Origin: JADKAC01 sp964492065
GTDB lineage: Bacteria; Bacteroidota; Bacteroidia; Chitinophagales; BACL12
Assembly: GCA_964492065.1 (NCBI GenBank)
Contig: CAZBHH010000006.1
Location: 62,001 to 126,000 of the forward strand
DNA length: 64,000 nt
Direction: 5' to 3'
How positions within the stretch are numbered: the first letter of the stretch is position 1; each line of letters starts with the position of its first letter. A program made the translations under genes and the position numbers. This document shows, in pieces, positions 46,283-55,973 of the stretch. Under the pieces are notes generated by a model. It searched no databases, had not been told where the DNA came from, and was given only the letters and a program-made list of their open reading frames with translations.

Positions 46283-46738
46283 TTATTTTACCGTTTCCTT
46301 CGACAACACTTCACCATTTTCTTTCACACGCAGTTTAATAGTCTCGCCATCTTTCTTTAAAATCACCTGGTACACATCGCCGTAAGCTGCTGTATCAGTG
46401 TAGCGGAAATCTTCCGCCTGGTAAGCACCAAATTCGTATTCCAGCACCAGGGCAACGGATTGCGGTAATTCCGACTTCTCAATAGTGCGTTGGGTCTCAA
46501 TCCACTCGCCGCCTGCATTAAATTCGGCTAACATATCATCAGATCCCGAGGTAAAATGCGCCTCATACATTTCCGGGTTAATCCGTTCCCAATGTACGTG
46601 ATGCATATCGGGGAACCGCTCCTTGAAGGCGATATTGACCAGATCGGGTAAATTATCCTCCGAGACGGAATGATTGTTACACGCCGCCAGGCCGAGAAGG
46701 GCAAGGCATATTATAACGGCTATCCCGTGCATCCTCAT
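46283..46738 (-). CDS. PepSY-like domain lipoprotein
   Basis: About 151 residues. A lipoprotein signal ends at LLGLAACNN. The rest is a PepSY-like domain (FKERFPDMHHVHWERI, EAHFTSGSDDMLAEFNAGGEWIETQ, VYQVILKKDGETIKLRV), a family of small exported proteins in Bacteroidota with unknown ligand. The start is uncertain. The ATG at 46738 gives a normal signal; ATGs at 46849 and 46771 are in frame upstream, and a weak promoter-like TGATTTTG lies just ahead of 46849. Confidence 0.7.
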   Translation of the reverse strand: MRMHGIAVIICLALLGLAACNNHSVSEDNLPDLVNIAFKERFPDMHHVHWERINPEMYEAHFTSGSDDMLAEFNAGGEWIETQRTIEKSELPQSVALVLEYEFGAYQAEDFRYTDTAAYGDVYQVILKKDGETIKLRVKENGEVLSKETVK

Positions 46739-47008
46739 GCCATACAGTGAGGAATGGCGCAAGCGGTGCATTAACCCGTCGAAAACCGGTCGTACATCGG
46801 TTGTATCCGCAGTTTGAATTGCATTCCGAATTTTTTTGATAGGTTGCATAATGTTTTTTTTTCAAAATCATTAACAACCGGCGCAGAAAGAGGTTGAATC
46901 CTCGTGTAATTAATTACTTAATTTTTGTTAAGACTTCCGCAAGGCGGAATAGCGGCTCATTCCCACAGGTTCGGAACTAGCGGGTAAGCGCTATACGGAA
47001 TGCGTATA

Positions 47009-48466
47009 TCAATGCCGCTCAGGAATGCGCTTCAGCGTTTCCAGCAAATACTTCCAGAATTTTTGAACGCTTGAAACCTGGACACTTTCATCCGGCGAAT
47101 GCGCCCCACGGATATTCGGCCCGAATGAAATCATGTCCATATCGGGATAGTTCCTGCCGATGATACCACATTCCAAACCCGCATGACATGCATTTACGTT
47201 GGCTGCTCCCTTGAATAATTCGGTATATAAGCCGGACATAATAGTTACAATCTCCGAATGCGGAGCAGGAGGCCAGCCGGGATAGGCGCCTGATGCCGTC
47301 ACCGTACATCCGGCCAGTTCGAATGCACTTGTAATTGCCATCACTTCATCCTCTTTTTCAGTATCTACAGAACTGCGGCAAAGACATTGTATGGACGCTT
47401 CGCCATTGCGGATTTCGACACGGGCAACATTGTTGGAAGTCTGTACCAGGTTGGGAATGTCGGGGCTCATCCGGTAAATTCCGTTTGGACAGGCATACAC
47501 CGCCCGCAGTATCTTTTTGCTGAAAGCCGGCTCTGTCACATGCGCCGGCGCTTCGGTGGCCTCCATCTCAATTTGCAGATTTGCATCGGTAACGGCATAT
47601 TCCTTTTTGAGGATGGCAGCCTGTTGTGCGATAATTTTTTTTAATGCGTCGGCCTTATTCTTTTCAACACCCATTACTGCCTCCGATTCACGGGGTATCG
47701 CATTGCGCAGCCCGCCGCCGTCAATACTGCCGATATAAATATCCAATTGTGTATCGGCATATAGCAGCAGTCGGTTCATAATTTTATTCGCATTGCCCAG
47801 GCCTTTATGAATTTCCATTCCACTATGTCCGCCGTTCAGGCCTTTCACACGAAGTTTAAAAAATGCCGAATTCGCAGGAGTTGTCATTTCCGCATATTTT
47901 GCCACTGCGGTAACGTCCACTCCGCCTGCGCATCCTATCGTAAGTTCATCGTCTTCCTCCGTATCGAGGTTCAATAATATATCAGCATCCAGCAAACCTC
48001 CCTTTAATTCAATTGCACCGGTCATACCCGTTTCTTCATCAATGGTAAACAGCGCTTCCAAAGGCGGGTGCGGTATGGAGTCTGATTCTAAGATTGACAT
48101 GATAGCGGCAACGCCAATGCCGTTATCGGCTCCCAGAGTAGTGCCGTCGGCTTTCACCCAATCGCCCTGTACCAACATCCGGATGCCCTCTGTATTAAAA
48201 TCAAAAACCGTATCCGCATTCTTTTGATGCACCATATCCAAATGGCTCTGCAGAACTACCGTTTTGCGGTTTTCCATACCGGGAGTAGCAGGCTTTTTTA
48301 TTATGACGTTGCCCGCCGCATCCCTGGTAGTCGGCAAACCGAGGCGCTTACCGAATGCTTCCACAAACGCTATCACCCGCTCCTCTTTCTTACTCGGCCG
48401 GGGTATGGCATTCAATGCGGCAAAATTCTTCCATACATCCGCAGGCTCTAATTGCAGTATATCCAT
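47009..48466 (-). CDS. pepD: Aminoacyl-histidine dipeptidase PepD
   Basis: 485 residues, an M20-family metallopeptidase. Metal ligands appear in VLQSHLDMVHQK, DGTTLGADNGIGVAA and TIDEETGMTGA, and DTEEDDELTIGCAGG is typical of PepD. The C-terminal half has AGLECGIIGRNYPDMDMISFGPNI with a late ligand in AHSPDESV. It hydrolyses Xaa-His dipeptides in the cytoplasm. Confidence 0.94.
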   Translation of the reverse strand: MDILQLEPADVWKNFAALNAIPRPSKKEERVIAFVEAFGKRLGLPTTRDAAGNVIIKKPATPGMENRKTVVLQSHLDMVHQKNADTVFDFNTEGIRMLVQGDWVKADGTTLGADNGIGVAAIMSILESDSIPHPPLEALFTIDEETGMTGAIELKGGLLDADILLNLDTEEDDELTIGCAGGVDVTAVAKYAEMTTPANSAFFKLRVKGLNGGHSGMEIHKGLGNANKIMNRLLLYADTQLDIYIGSIDGGGLRNAIPRESEAVMGVEKNKADALKKIIAQQAAILKKEYAVTDANLQIEMEATEAPAHVTEPAFSKKILRAVYACPNGIYRMSPDIPNLVQTSNNVARVEIRNGEASIQCLCRSSVDTEKEDEVMAITSAFELAGCTVTASGAYPGWPPAPHSEIVTIMSGLYTELFKGAANVNACHAGLECGIIGRNYPDMDMISFGPNIRGAHSPDESVQVSSVQKFWKYLLETLKRIPERH

Positions 48467-48914
48467 GTTCTGTTATTTTACAGTGAAGGTATTGAAATTT
48501 GAAGTTAAAAATAATTTTCCGATTTGCGGTTAATATACGATTTTAATATATCCCTTCCAGTCGTGATTCTGTAGCACTTCCGGCATCAGACAGCAGGTAT
48601 CACATGCAATTATATTTTCATTACATAAACTCTGCTCACCGCATTTTATAGACTTAAAGTAAAGGTTGTTAAGGTATTAATCGATATGGTAGAGTGACCT
48701 GTAAGTGTTACACATTTCATATTACAGAGAGTTAGTCTTGTATCCCCCGATAATGTCTGCTGAATTATTCTCATAATTCAATTTGAGATAGTGTATTAAG
48801 GCATGAACAATTAATGCACTTCAAATGATCCACATTTCTTCCGAGTAGTGAAAACAGGAAATTTATTTCTGTGAGAAATAACTGGTTGAAAGCTCCACAC
48901 CTCCCGCCATTCAA
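48467..48914. other. AT-rich intergenic region, no gene seen
   Basis: 448 bp between two minus-strand genes, visibly more AT-rich than its flanks. No open frame with start context, tRNA or clear hairpin was found. It includes the promoter region of pepD and the 3' flank of the CHAT gene. Confidence 0.5.
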
Positions 48915-51900
48915 TTATTGCAGCAGTATAAAGGCAGCCCAGTAGTACGGGCCGTAGCGTTTGCTCATTGCCTGTTGTGCATTGCGGAAAGCGGTGTGCA
49001 ACTCCATTCCCTGCATCAGGTTGCCGTAGAAGTATTCCATAAACAATGCAGTTTCCTTATCGCTCACCTTCCAAAGACTCATTGCGATATTCTCCACGCC
49101 TGCCAGTTTAAATGCACGTTGTAATCCGAACACGCCTTCATCGCTGCGCACGGTTCCAAGCCCGGTTTCGCATGCAGACAATACTGCCAGATTGCAGTCA
49201 CTCAAATCCATAAAACTCACTTCTGCAGCGGTGAGAATGCCATCGTTCAGGTTTTCAGGCAGTTGTTCCCCCTGCCAGCTGCGATTGCCGCCGGCGAGCA
49301 ACAACCCCGAGCGGTACATCGCATCCGATGTGGCAATGGCAACACCCGGCATCTGGTCCACGAAGAAACCATGTGTGGAAATATGTATTATCCCGGGTGC
49401 ATTGCCGCTGAAACTCTTGAACCTGTCTTCCGAAGCGTTGCTGCCGGTAAACAACTCCGTTGCGCTGTGTGTCGATTGCAGCAGTATGTCAATACTTTTT
49501 ACTTCCTGCAGCGTTCCGGGTAAATAATTCCATTCGCCGCCTCTTGTGCTCACCGCATTGCGGCTATCGTTTAATACGAGTAAGTCCCCGGCATCCGGCA
49601 GGTCATTTCCATTTTGCTTTGCCGCAAAGAGTTTTTCGTCAGAAGACATATAATCCACCCCGCCAATCATTGCAATTTCGCCTGTGTGGAATATGCCCGC
49701 ACTTTTAATTTTTTTGAGGTCGGCGGTGTTGCCCATCCTCGTAACGGTATAGGTAAATCCTACAAACGTATTAAACGCCGAAGGGATAGCGGCCATATTC
49801 AACGTATTCAAAACGCCTGACACGGTGATGTATAAATTACCGCCTGCTGGCAAATATTTTTCCAGCGGTTGCCACAGCAGGCGATATAAATGTTGCCCGT
49901 CGTAGTATTCCGCTTCATCTTCGTATTCGGGATATCCATACAACCGCGAAGCGTAGGCAGCATCATTTTCGCCTTCACGTCTCGCTATAAGATGCATCAG
50001 TGTATCTTCGCTGCAGAGGACCACCAACCCGGGTTCCTGCATGGCGGGTGTAAGGACGATGGCCGCATACCAATTGCCCCGGTGAATACTGTCGGAAAAA
50101 CTGAATATCTGCAAAAATTCAATTACCGCTTCACCCTCCTGCAGTTGATTTTTAATATCTCCCCATTTATACTGCGACACATAACTGATATTGCCGCCGC
50201 TTTTCAGGTTCAGTTCCTTTTCATAGGCATCGGCAACGGCTTTAAGCGAATCCAGTAGTGCGTTATTGTCGCTGCCTTGGATTTCCAACTTTGCGACATA
50301 TTGCCTGGTGTGCAGCCATTCGGTATAGGTGCTTCTTATTTCCGGATCGGGAGATTGTTCGAAATTGCGGCGGGCATTGGCAGACGAGTACAACAACATC
50401 GCACGGTTTGCCAGTTGATAATTATAGATGTCGCCGGCGATGTCCGAAAGTTGGGGATGCGCAAATGCGAAATCATTGAATACGTCGAACTGGTAGCGGA
50501 AAGTAGATAAGAATGCTTCCTGTTCGGCGGTGTTCATTACGCTGAAATTTTCATTGAGCCGGTCGAGTTGCAGGTTGAGATTTCGCACATACAATTCTCT
50601 CGACTTTTCCGGCAAGTTTAATACATCATAGATACCTGCCAGCCGGCGGAAACTCGCCAATACCAAAGGATCATCTGCAGCGTAATGGCTCTCCCGGTAT
50701 GCGAGTACTTCTTCTGCGATTGCAAGTGCTTCTTCATACCTGCCCATGCGGGTATAAAGTTCCGATACATCATCTCTCCAGGTTTGATAATTAACATTCA
50801 GGTCTCCAAAGTACTTCTCACTCAATGCCAGCGCATCGGTGTACAGCTTTTCGGATTCTGAATATTTCTCCCGGTCCATTGCAATACCTGCAAGAGCCGC
50901 CATGGATGATATGTAATTGAAAGAGCTGTCGCCTTCTTCCGCCAGGGCCAAATCAAAAGACTGCCGGTACAATCGCTCGGCAGCGTCAATACTATCTGCA
51001 CCTTCATAAATGCGTCCCATCGCCATGAGTTGACTGTTGAAGTTGCTCTTCATCAGGTCGCTGCTAAGGAAACTGAAAAATGTGCTGTCGTTGCGCTGCA
51101 GTTCGCGGTATTGAAACTTAGTCACAGCCGCTGCGAGCGGTATTGCCTGTTGGTATCTTCCTACCCGCACGTAAAAATCAGCGATATCCATCAATCGGTT
51201 GAAATAATCCGAGCTGTCGGTTTGCAATTGTGCCTTTGCCAAATCAACGGATTGGGTGTATAACTTTTCCGCTGCGGCATAGTTACCCGTTTGCGCATAA
51301 TAATTTGCAAGATCGCGGACTACTTCCAGTTGCAGTGATGTGTCTGATTGTGAAGCGCCGAAATTGTCATAGACCATTTTGTAATCGGCGAGTCCTTCTT
51401 CGATGCGGTTTAAATTGATCTTCGCCCTGCCGGCAGCGTACTGCACCTCGTATTCCAACCCCGTACCCTCGGCAAATTTCCCTACCTTTTGCAATGTGGC
51501 GAGCGCCTGTTCATCGCGAAATGTGGAGCTCAAATAAGAAACGTAATCCAGTCCGTAGCCGGTACAATCGTACATCAGCGAGTCAGGCATAGTGCTGCAA
51601 ATTTGCATAAGCGTATCATACAGGGTAAACCCATCGCTGTACCTGTCGAGTGTAACTTGTAAACTCGCCATCCGGCTGATGTAATCCAGTGTGGTAGCAG
51701 TAGGTTTACCATTGAGCCTGCTGCGATCAATTGCCAACTGTGAAGCTTCCAAGGCCAGATCGAATGCATCGAAACTGGAGAATGTCAAACTGTAAAGATG
51801 CCATCCATCTGCCGACGGCTCATCCTTTGTTCCTATCGCTTTTTTATCAATTTGAAACGCCTTTATTGTCCAGGGCAACCCATGCTCCTTGTCGCCATTT

Positions 51901-52811
51901 AAAAAATACAATTGAGATAACAGGCCGGCGGCAAATCCGTATAGCGCATTATCTTCGCCATACGTCAATCGAAAATACTCCTCCAGCATTAAGGCCTTAA
52001 CAATGGATTCGCTGTCGGCAAATCCCATTGAAACCATCAGTGGCGTTGTCGTGATGAGCGCTTCCAGGCTGAGTACGGAATCCTGGTAATACATTTTGCA
52101 TTTCGCCACTTCACCTGCGGAATTGTAATATTTGACAACCCCGGTAAGCATATTGTCCAAGTAGGGAAATTCGGATATCTTAATTCCCGTCGAATCAAAA
52201 TTTTTCGTCGGCCCATTCTTTAAATCATCGGTATAGGTTACAGTCCGCTCCAACACGCCCGTATTCCTGTAAAAGCTGAATACCCCGTTTTTCTTTCCCT
52301 GTGTAACCGGTCCGCTCCGCATTAATATGCCGGATTCGTAGTACTCGCTGTATATGCCATCGGGATAATCGTTTGCGTAATTGCATCGCCACTTTAGTTT
52401 TCCCGATGGATAAAATTGCTCGGCAATACCCTCCATGACGTCATCGGTATATCGGTAGATATATCGCTTATTGCCGTTTTCGAAATACGAAGTCGCCACG
52501 CCGTTTAATGTGTCCGGGTCGAGCGTCTTATACTGTGCCGAAAATAACAGCTGGCCGTTTGAAATGTCATAATTATTCACATAGCCGACGGGTTTATCTC
52601 TTTTAAATTTTGCGATGCGATACCAGTCTGCATTGACGGCATCGGGCAACAGGTAATTTTCACTGTCGTAAAAATAAATCCACTTGCCGGTGCGCCTTCC
52701 CTCTTTATCCGTTTTATTAGGAGCGGAGGGCTGGGCAAATGTGCCCGTTAAAGTATAAACCAGCGTGAAGAAAATAAGTACGGCTCTTATCTGCATAGTG
52801 AATAGATGCAT
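48915..52811 (-). CDS. Exported YwqK/MORN-TPR-CHAT domain protein
   Basis: 1298 residues. A signal peptide (cut near TFAQ) sends it out of the cytoplasm. Residues of about 40-270 are YwqK/MORN-like repeats (NGVATSYFENGNKRYIY, EGIAEQFYPSGKLKW, DGIYSEYYESGILM). About 280-800 is helical with tetratricopeptide repeats (NYAAAEKLYTQSVDLAKAQ, KYSESEKLYTDALALSEKY). The C-terminal 400 or so form a CHAT domain, a caspase/separase-like cysteine protease, with the catalytic His in IIHISTHGFF (about His1147) and Cys in LSACETG (about Cys1214), both present. CHAT proteins cleave proteins in stress or defence pathways, and exported ones are poorly understood. No linked substrate gene is apparent. ATGs at 52811 and 52796 both give good signals. 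Confidence 0.9.
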   Translation of the reverse strand: MHLFTMQIRAVLIFFTLVYTLTGTFAQPSAPNKTDKEGRRTGKWIYFYDSENYLLPDAVNADWYRIAKFKRDKPVGYVNNYDISNGQLLFSAQYKTLDPDTLNGVATSYFENGNKRYIYRYTDDVMEGIAEQFYPSGKLKWRCNYANDYPDGIYSEYYESGILMRSGPVTQGKKNGVFSFYRNTGVLERTVTYTDDLKNGPTKNFDSTGIKISEFPYLDNMLTGVVKYYNSAGEVAKCKMYYQDSVLSLEALITTTPLMVSMGFADSESIVKALMLEEYFRLTYGEDNALYGFAAGLLSQLYFLNGDKEHGLPWTIKAFQIDKKAIGTKDEPSADGWHLYSLTFSSFDAFDLALEASQLAIDRSRLNGKPTATTLDYISRMASLQVTLDRYSDGFTLYDTLMQICSTMPDSLMYDCTGYGLDYVSYLSSTFRDEQALATLQKVGKFAEGTGLEYEVQYAAGRAKINLNRIEEGLADYKMVYDNFGASQSDTSLQLEVVRDLANYYAQTGNYAAAEKLYTQSVDLAKAQLQTDSSDYFNRLMDIADFYVRVGRYQQAIPLAAAVTKFQYRELQRNDSTFFSFLSSDLMKSNFNSQLMAMGRIYEGADSIDAAERLYRQSFDLALAEEGDSSFNYISSMAALAGIAMDREKYSESEKLYTDALALSEKYFGDLNVNYQTWRDDVSELYTRMGRYEEALAIAEEVLAYRESHYAADDPLVLASFRRLAGIYDVLNLPEKSRELYVRNLNLQLDRLNENFSVMNTAEQEAFLSTFRYQFDVFNDFAFAHPQLSDIAGDIYNYQLANRAMLLYSSANARRNFEQSPDPEIRSTYTEWLHTRQYVAKLEIQGSDNNALLDSLKAVADAYEKELNLKSGGNISYVSQYKWGDIKNQLQEGEAVIEFLQIFSFSDSIHRGNWYAAIVLTPAMQEPGLVVLCSEDTLMHLIARREGENDAAYASRLYGYPEYEDEAEYYDGQHLYRLLWQPLEKYLPAGGNLYITVSGVLNTLNMAAIPSAFNTFVGFTYTVTRMGNTADLKKIKSAGIFHTGEIAMIGGVDYMSSDEKLFAAKQNGNDLPDAGDLLVLNDSRNAVSTRGGEWNYLPGTLQEVKSIDILLQSTHSATELFTGSNASEDRFKSFSGNAPGIIHISTHGFFVDQMPGVAIATSDAMYRSGLLLAGGNRSWQGEQLPENLNDGILTAAEVSFMDLSDCNLAVLSACETGLGTVRSDEGVFGLQRAFKLAGVENIAMSLWKVSDKETALFMEYFYGNLMQGMELHTAFRNAQQAMSKRYGPYYWAAFILLQ

Positions 52812-52814
52812 TTA

Positions 52815-52829
52815 TAACGAATTTCGTTA
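52815..52829. promoter_or_regulatory. Operator-like palindrome TAACGAA-T-TTCGTTA
   Basis: Perfect 7-bp arms with a one-base centre, directly downstream of the -7-like element and 3 bp upstream of the CHAT gene ATG, so it would overlap the transcription start. Suitable for a dimeric repressor. Confidence 0.45.
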
Positions 52830-52837
52830 CAAACCTG
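52830..52837 (-). promoter_or_regulatory. Probable -7 element (CAGGTTTG) of the CHAT gene
   Basis: One base off TAnnTTTG, placed between the cysN terminator and the palindrome, 18 nt before the ATG. Confidence 0.4.
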
Positions 52838-52874
52838 ATAAAAAAATCCCACAACAGAGCCTGAAGTGGGATTT
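52838..52874 (-). terminator. Terminator of the cysC-cysD-cysN operon
   Basis: Perfect 9-bp stem AAATCCCAC / GTGGGATTT (52844-52852 and 52866-52874) followed by a T run on the minus strand. Confidence 0.8.
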
Positions 52875-52894
52875 AATGAATAATTAAACGCCTC

Positions 52895-54193
52895 TTATTT
52901 AATAATCATACCGGCAGCTACCGTTTCGTTGGTTCCTTCATCTATAAAAATCATGGAGCCGGTAATGCGGTTTTGCCTGTACTCATCGTAGAACAACGGC
53001 ACGGTGGTGCGAATCCGGATGCGGCCGATTTCGTTTAATCCAAACGTCTTCACATCCGTATCCCGGTGCAGGGAATTTACATCCACCTTATAGAGGATTT
53101 CTTTTACGATACACCTCGCATCGCGGGTGGTGTGTTTTATGGCGTATTTACCGTTTAGCTGCAGTTGTTTTTTATCGCTCATCCAACAAATCATCACATC
53201 GATATCCTGACCGGCTTCGGGAATATTGTTTTCGCGAACGAGCATATCGCCGCGGCTGATATCGATATCATCTTCCAGCAGGATGGTAACGCTCTGCGGA
53301 GGAAATGCCTCTTCCAGATCGCCGTCAATGGTTTTGATAGCTTTAATTTTAGAAGTAAGACCCGAAGGCAGGTGCATGATAGAGTCGCCGGGCTTAAAGA
53401 CACCGCCTGAAATTCTACCGGCATATCCGCGATAATCGTGATATTCATCGCTCATCGGGCGCACTACGTATTGAACCGGGAAACGGCAGTCAATCATATT
53501 GTGATCGCCGCCGATGTGAACGGTTTCCAAAGTATATAGCAGTGTCGGGCCGTGGTACCAGTCCATATTGGTGCTGCGGGTAACCACATTATCGCCCTTC
53601 AGCGCACTGATGGGGATGAAGCGCACGTCCTGCACATCCAATTTGGAAGAGAAGTTTTTAAATTCATCAACCACTGCATCGTACGCCTCCTGTTTATAAT
53701 CCACCAGGTCCATCTTATTGATGCAAATCACGATATGCGGAATTTGCAGCAGCGATGCAATGAACGCATGGCGATGTGTCTGCTCGACCACGCCGTGACG
53801 AGCATCCACCAATATAATGGCGAGATTTGCGGTACTCGCTCCGGTAACCATATTGCGGGTGTATTGAATGTGACCGGGCGTATCGGCAATGATGAACTTG
53901 CGTTTTGGCGTTGCAAAATATCTGTAAGCCACATCTATGGTAATCCCCTGTTCCCGCTCTGCACGCAGGCCGTCGGTGAGCAATGCGAGGTTCACATAAT
54001 CTTCGCCTCTTTGCTGTGATGACCTTTCGATTGCTTCCATCTGGTCCTGGAAAATAGATTTTGAATCGTATAGCATGCGGCCGATCAAAGTAGATTTTCC
54101 GTCGTCAACACTACCGGCAGTGGTAAATCGCAGTAGTTCCATGTTGAGATATCCGTGATGATCGAATGTCCCGTTTTCTATTAAATGCTCCAT
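52895..54193 (-). CDS. cysN: Sulfate adenylyltransferase subunit 1 (GTPase)
   Basis: 432 residues. EF-Tu-like GTPase motifs are intact: GSVDDGKSTLIGRMLYDS, ADTPGHIQYTRNM, ICINKMDL. It couples GTP hydrolysis to adenylylsulfate (APS) formation by CysD. The length shows that no APS kinase domain is fused; that activity is supplied by cysC in the same operon. Confidence 0.97.
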   Translation of the reverse strand: MEHLIENGTFDHHGYLNMELLRFTTAGSVDDGKSTLIGRMLYDSKSIFQDQMEAIERSSQQRGEDYVNLALLTDGLRAEREQGITIDVAYRYFATPKRKFIIADTPGHIQYTRNMVTGASTANLAIILVDARHGVVEQTHRHAFIASLLQIPHIVICINKMDLVDYKQEAYDAVVDEFKNFSSKLDVQDVRFIPISALKGDNVVTRSTNMDWYHGPTLLYTLETVHIGGDHNMIDCRFPVQYVVRPMSDEYHDYRGYAGRISGGVFKPGDSIMHLPSGLTSKIKAIKTIDGDLEEAFPPQSVTILLEDDIDISRGDMLVRENNIPEAGQDIDVMICWMSDKKQLQLNGKYAIKHTTRDARCIVKEILYKVDVNSLHRDTDVKTFGLNEIGRIRIRTTVPLFYDEYRQNRITGSMIFIDEGTNETVAAGMIIK

Positions 54194-54240
54194 TATGTTT
54201 TGCTTCTAAACTGTTTGCTTTAAATAAATGATTGTAATAA

Positions 54241-55146
54241 TCAGAAATAGCCCTGCTTCTTTCTGTCTTCCATAGATGTTTCCGAGCGCTTGTCGTCGGA
54301 GCGGTTACCTCTTTCGGTAATGCGAGTGGTAGCCACTTCGTAGATAATTTTCTCCACGGTATCCGCATCGCTCAGTACGGCGCCGGTAATCGGCAGGTCG
54401 CCGCAAGTGCGGAATCGCACCTGTTTTATTGTCGGTTGTTCATTGCCACGCAATTTTACCCATTCGGGATGTGTGGAGATAAAAGTGCCGTCCCGCTCAA
54501 TCACTTCGCGGTTATGGGCGAAATACAATTTTGGCAGCGGGATATTTTCCTGCAAAATATATTGCCAAACATCCATCTCCGTCCAGTTGCTGATGGGGAA
54601 TACACGGAAGTGCTCGCCGATATGTTTTTTGCCATTGAAGATATTCCACAATTCCGGTCTTTGATTTTTGGGATCCCATTGGCCAAACTCGTCGCGGTGG
54701 CTGAAAAAACGCTCTTTTGCCCTGGCTTTTTCTTCATCCCGCCTGGCTCCGCCCATACAGGCGTCAAATTTGTTTTGCTCAATGGTTTCCAACAGGGTAA
54801 CTATTTGCAGTGCATTGCGTGACGCATTGATTCCCTGTTCTTCCACAGCGGTGCCTTTGGATATGGAGTCTTCCACTGAACCGACAATGAGGCGGACACC
54901 GGTTTCTTTTACCAGCCAGTCGCGGTATTCAATCGTCTCGGGGAAATTATGTCCCGTATCGATATGCACCAGCGGGAACGGAATTTTCGAGGGCCAAAAC
55001 GCCTTGCGGGCAAGGTAAACCATCAGGATAGAGTCTTTACCACCAGAAAACAACAAAGCGGGTTTCTGAAATTGTGCGGCTACTTCCCGCATCACATAAA
55101 TACTCTCGGCTTCCAGTTCTTTCAAATGTGTTAAACTATATGACAT
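54241..55146 (-). CDS. cysD: Sulfate adenylyltransferase subunit 2
   Basis: 301 residues. The PP-loop LLFSGGKDSILMVYL binds ATP; HIDTGHNFPETIEYRD and ACMGGARRDEEKARAKER match CysD, which makes adenylylsulfate from sulfate and ATP. The C-terminus ends in ERGNRSDDKRSETSMEDRKKQGYF-like residues typical of the family. It starts 14 bp after cysC and ends 47 bp before cysN. Confidence 0.97.
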   Translation of the reverse strand: MSYSLTHLKELEAESIYVMREVAAQFQKPALLFSGGKDSILMVYLARKAFWPSKIPFPLVHIDTGHNFPETIEYRDWLVKETGVRLIVGSVEDSISKGTAVEEQGINASRNALQIVTLLETIEQNKFDACMGGARRDEEKARAKERFFSHRDEFGQWDPKNQRPELWNIFNGKKHIGEHFRVFPISNWTEMDVWQYILQENIPLPKLYFAHNREVIERDGTFISTHPEWVKLRGNEQPTIKQVRFRTCGDLPITGAVLSDADTVEKIIYEVATTRITERGNRSDDKRSETSMEDRKKQGYF

Positions 55147-55160
55147 GATATGCTTTTGAC

Positions 55161-55766
55161 TTAATATTTAATAATGGGTAAGATAAAATTATATAATTGA
55201 TTTACGCTTTCTTCAATGCTCAGCTTATGGGTTGGAATTTCCAAAGCCGGATTTTGTGGCGGTTCAAACGGAGATGTTATCCCGGTAAAGTCCGGAATTT
55301 CGCCTCGCCGGGCTTTGGCGTAAAGGCCTTTTACGTCCCTGGCTTCACAAACCTCCAGCGGCGCACTGATATAAATCTCCAAAAAGTGTTCTTCGCCGAT
55401 TATTTGCTTTGCCATTGCCCTGATTTCATTGGTGGGGCTGACAAAACTGTTCATGGTAATGATGCCGCAATTCAGAAATAACTTACTGACTTCCGCAATG
55501 CGGCGAATATTCTCGATGCGGTCGGCATCGCTGAAACTCAGATTCTTATTGATCCCGCTGCGAATATTATCGCCGTCCAGCAACATGGTAAAGTAATTGT
55601 CGCCGTGCAGTTTTCTCTCGAGTGCTTCGGCAATCGTGCTTTTCCCCGAACCCGACAGGCCGGTTAGCCACAATACACGGGCGTGCTGCTTCAGAAAGGC
55701 CTCCTTATCGGCCCGCTGCAATAAGCGGTGAAATATCGGGTGAATATTGTTCTGCACTGTAGTCAT
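55161..55766 (-). CDS. cysC: Adenylylsulfate kinase
   Basis: 201 residues from the ATG at 55766. The P-loop LTGLSGSGKST, LLDGDNIR, and FVSPTNEIRAMAK mark APS kinase, which makes PAPS. No PAPS or APS reductase gene is in the window, so the PAPS could feed assimilation elsewhere or sulfotransferases. The codon at 55808 is rejected because it overlaps the promoter. Confidence 0.95.
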   Translation of the reverse strand: MTTVQNNIHPIFHRLLQRADKEAFLKQHARVLWLTGLSGSGKSTIAEALERKLHGDNYFTMLLDGDNIRSGINKNLSFSDADRIENIRRIAEVSKLFLNCGIITMNSFVSPTNEIRAMAKQIIGEEHFLEIYISAPLEVCEARDVKGLYAKARRGEIPDFTGITSPFEPPQNPALEIPTHKLSIEESVNQLYNFILPIIKY

Positions 55767-55795
55767 TTTCTGCAAACTCCGGCCATTTGGCGCCG

Positions 55796-55803
55796 CAAAG
55801 TTA
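55796..55803 (-). promoter_or_regulatory. Promoter -7 element (TAACTTTG) of the cysCDN operon
   Basis: Exact TAnnTTTG match on the minus strand, 29 nt before the cysC ATG. Confidence 0.6.
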
Positions 55804-55973
55804 GGCAATTACAACGGTTAAAAGGATGTTTGATTCGGGAAAAGGGTTGTCTGTGCGCAAAAGGTCTGCAAAACAGGTCACAGTATTGGGGTTAAATTCC
55901 GGTTAAATAATCCGCTTCATGGCAGGTTTAAGGCTTTGCGATTGGGACATAATGCCGTCGCAACCCTCGCTTC

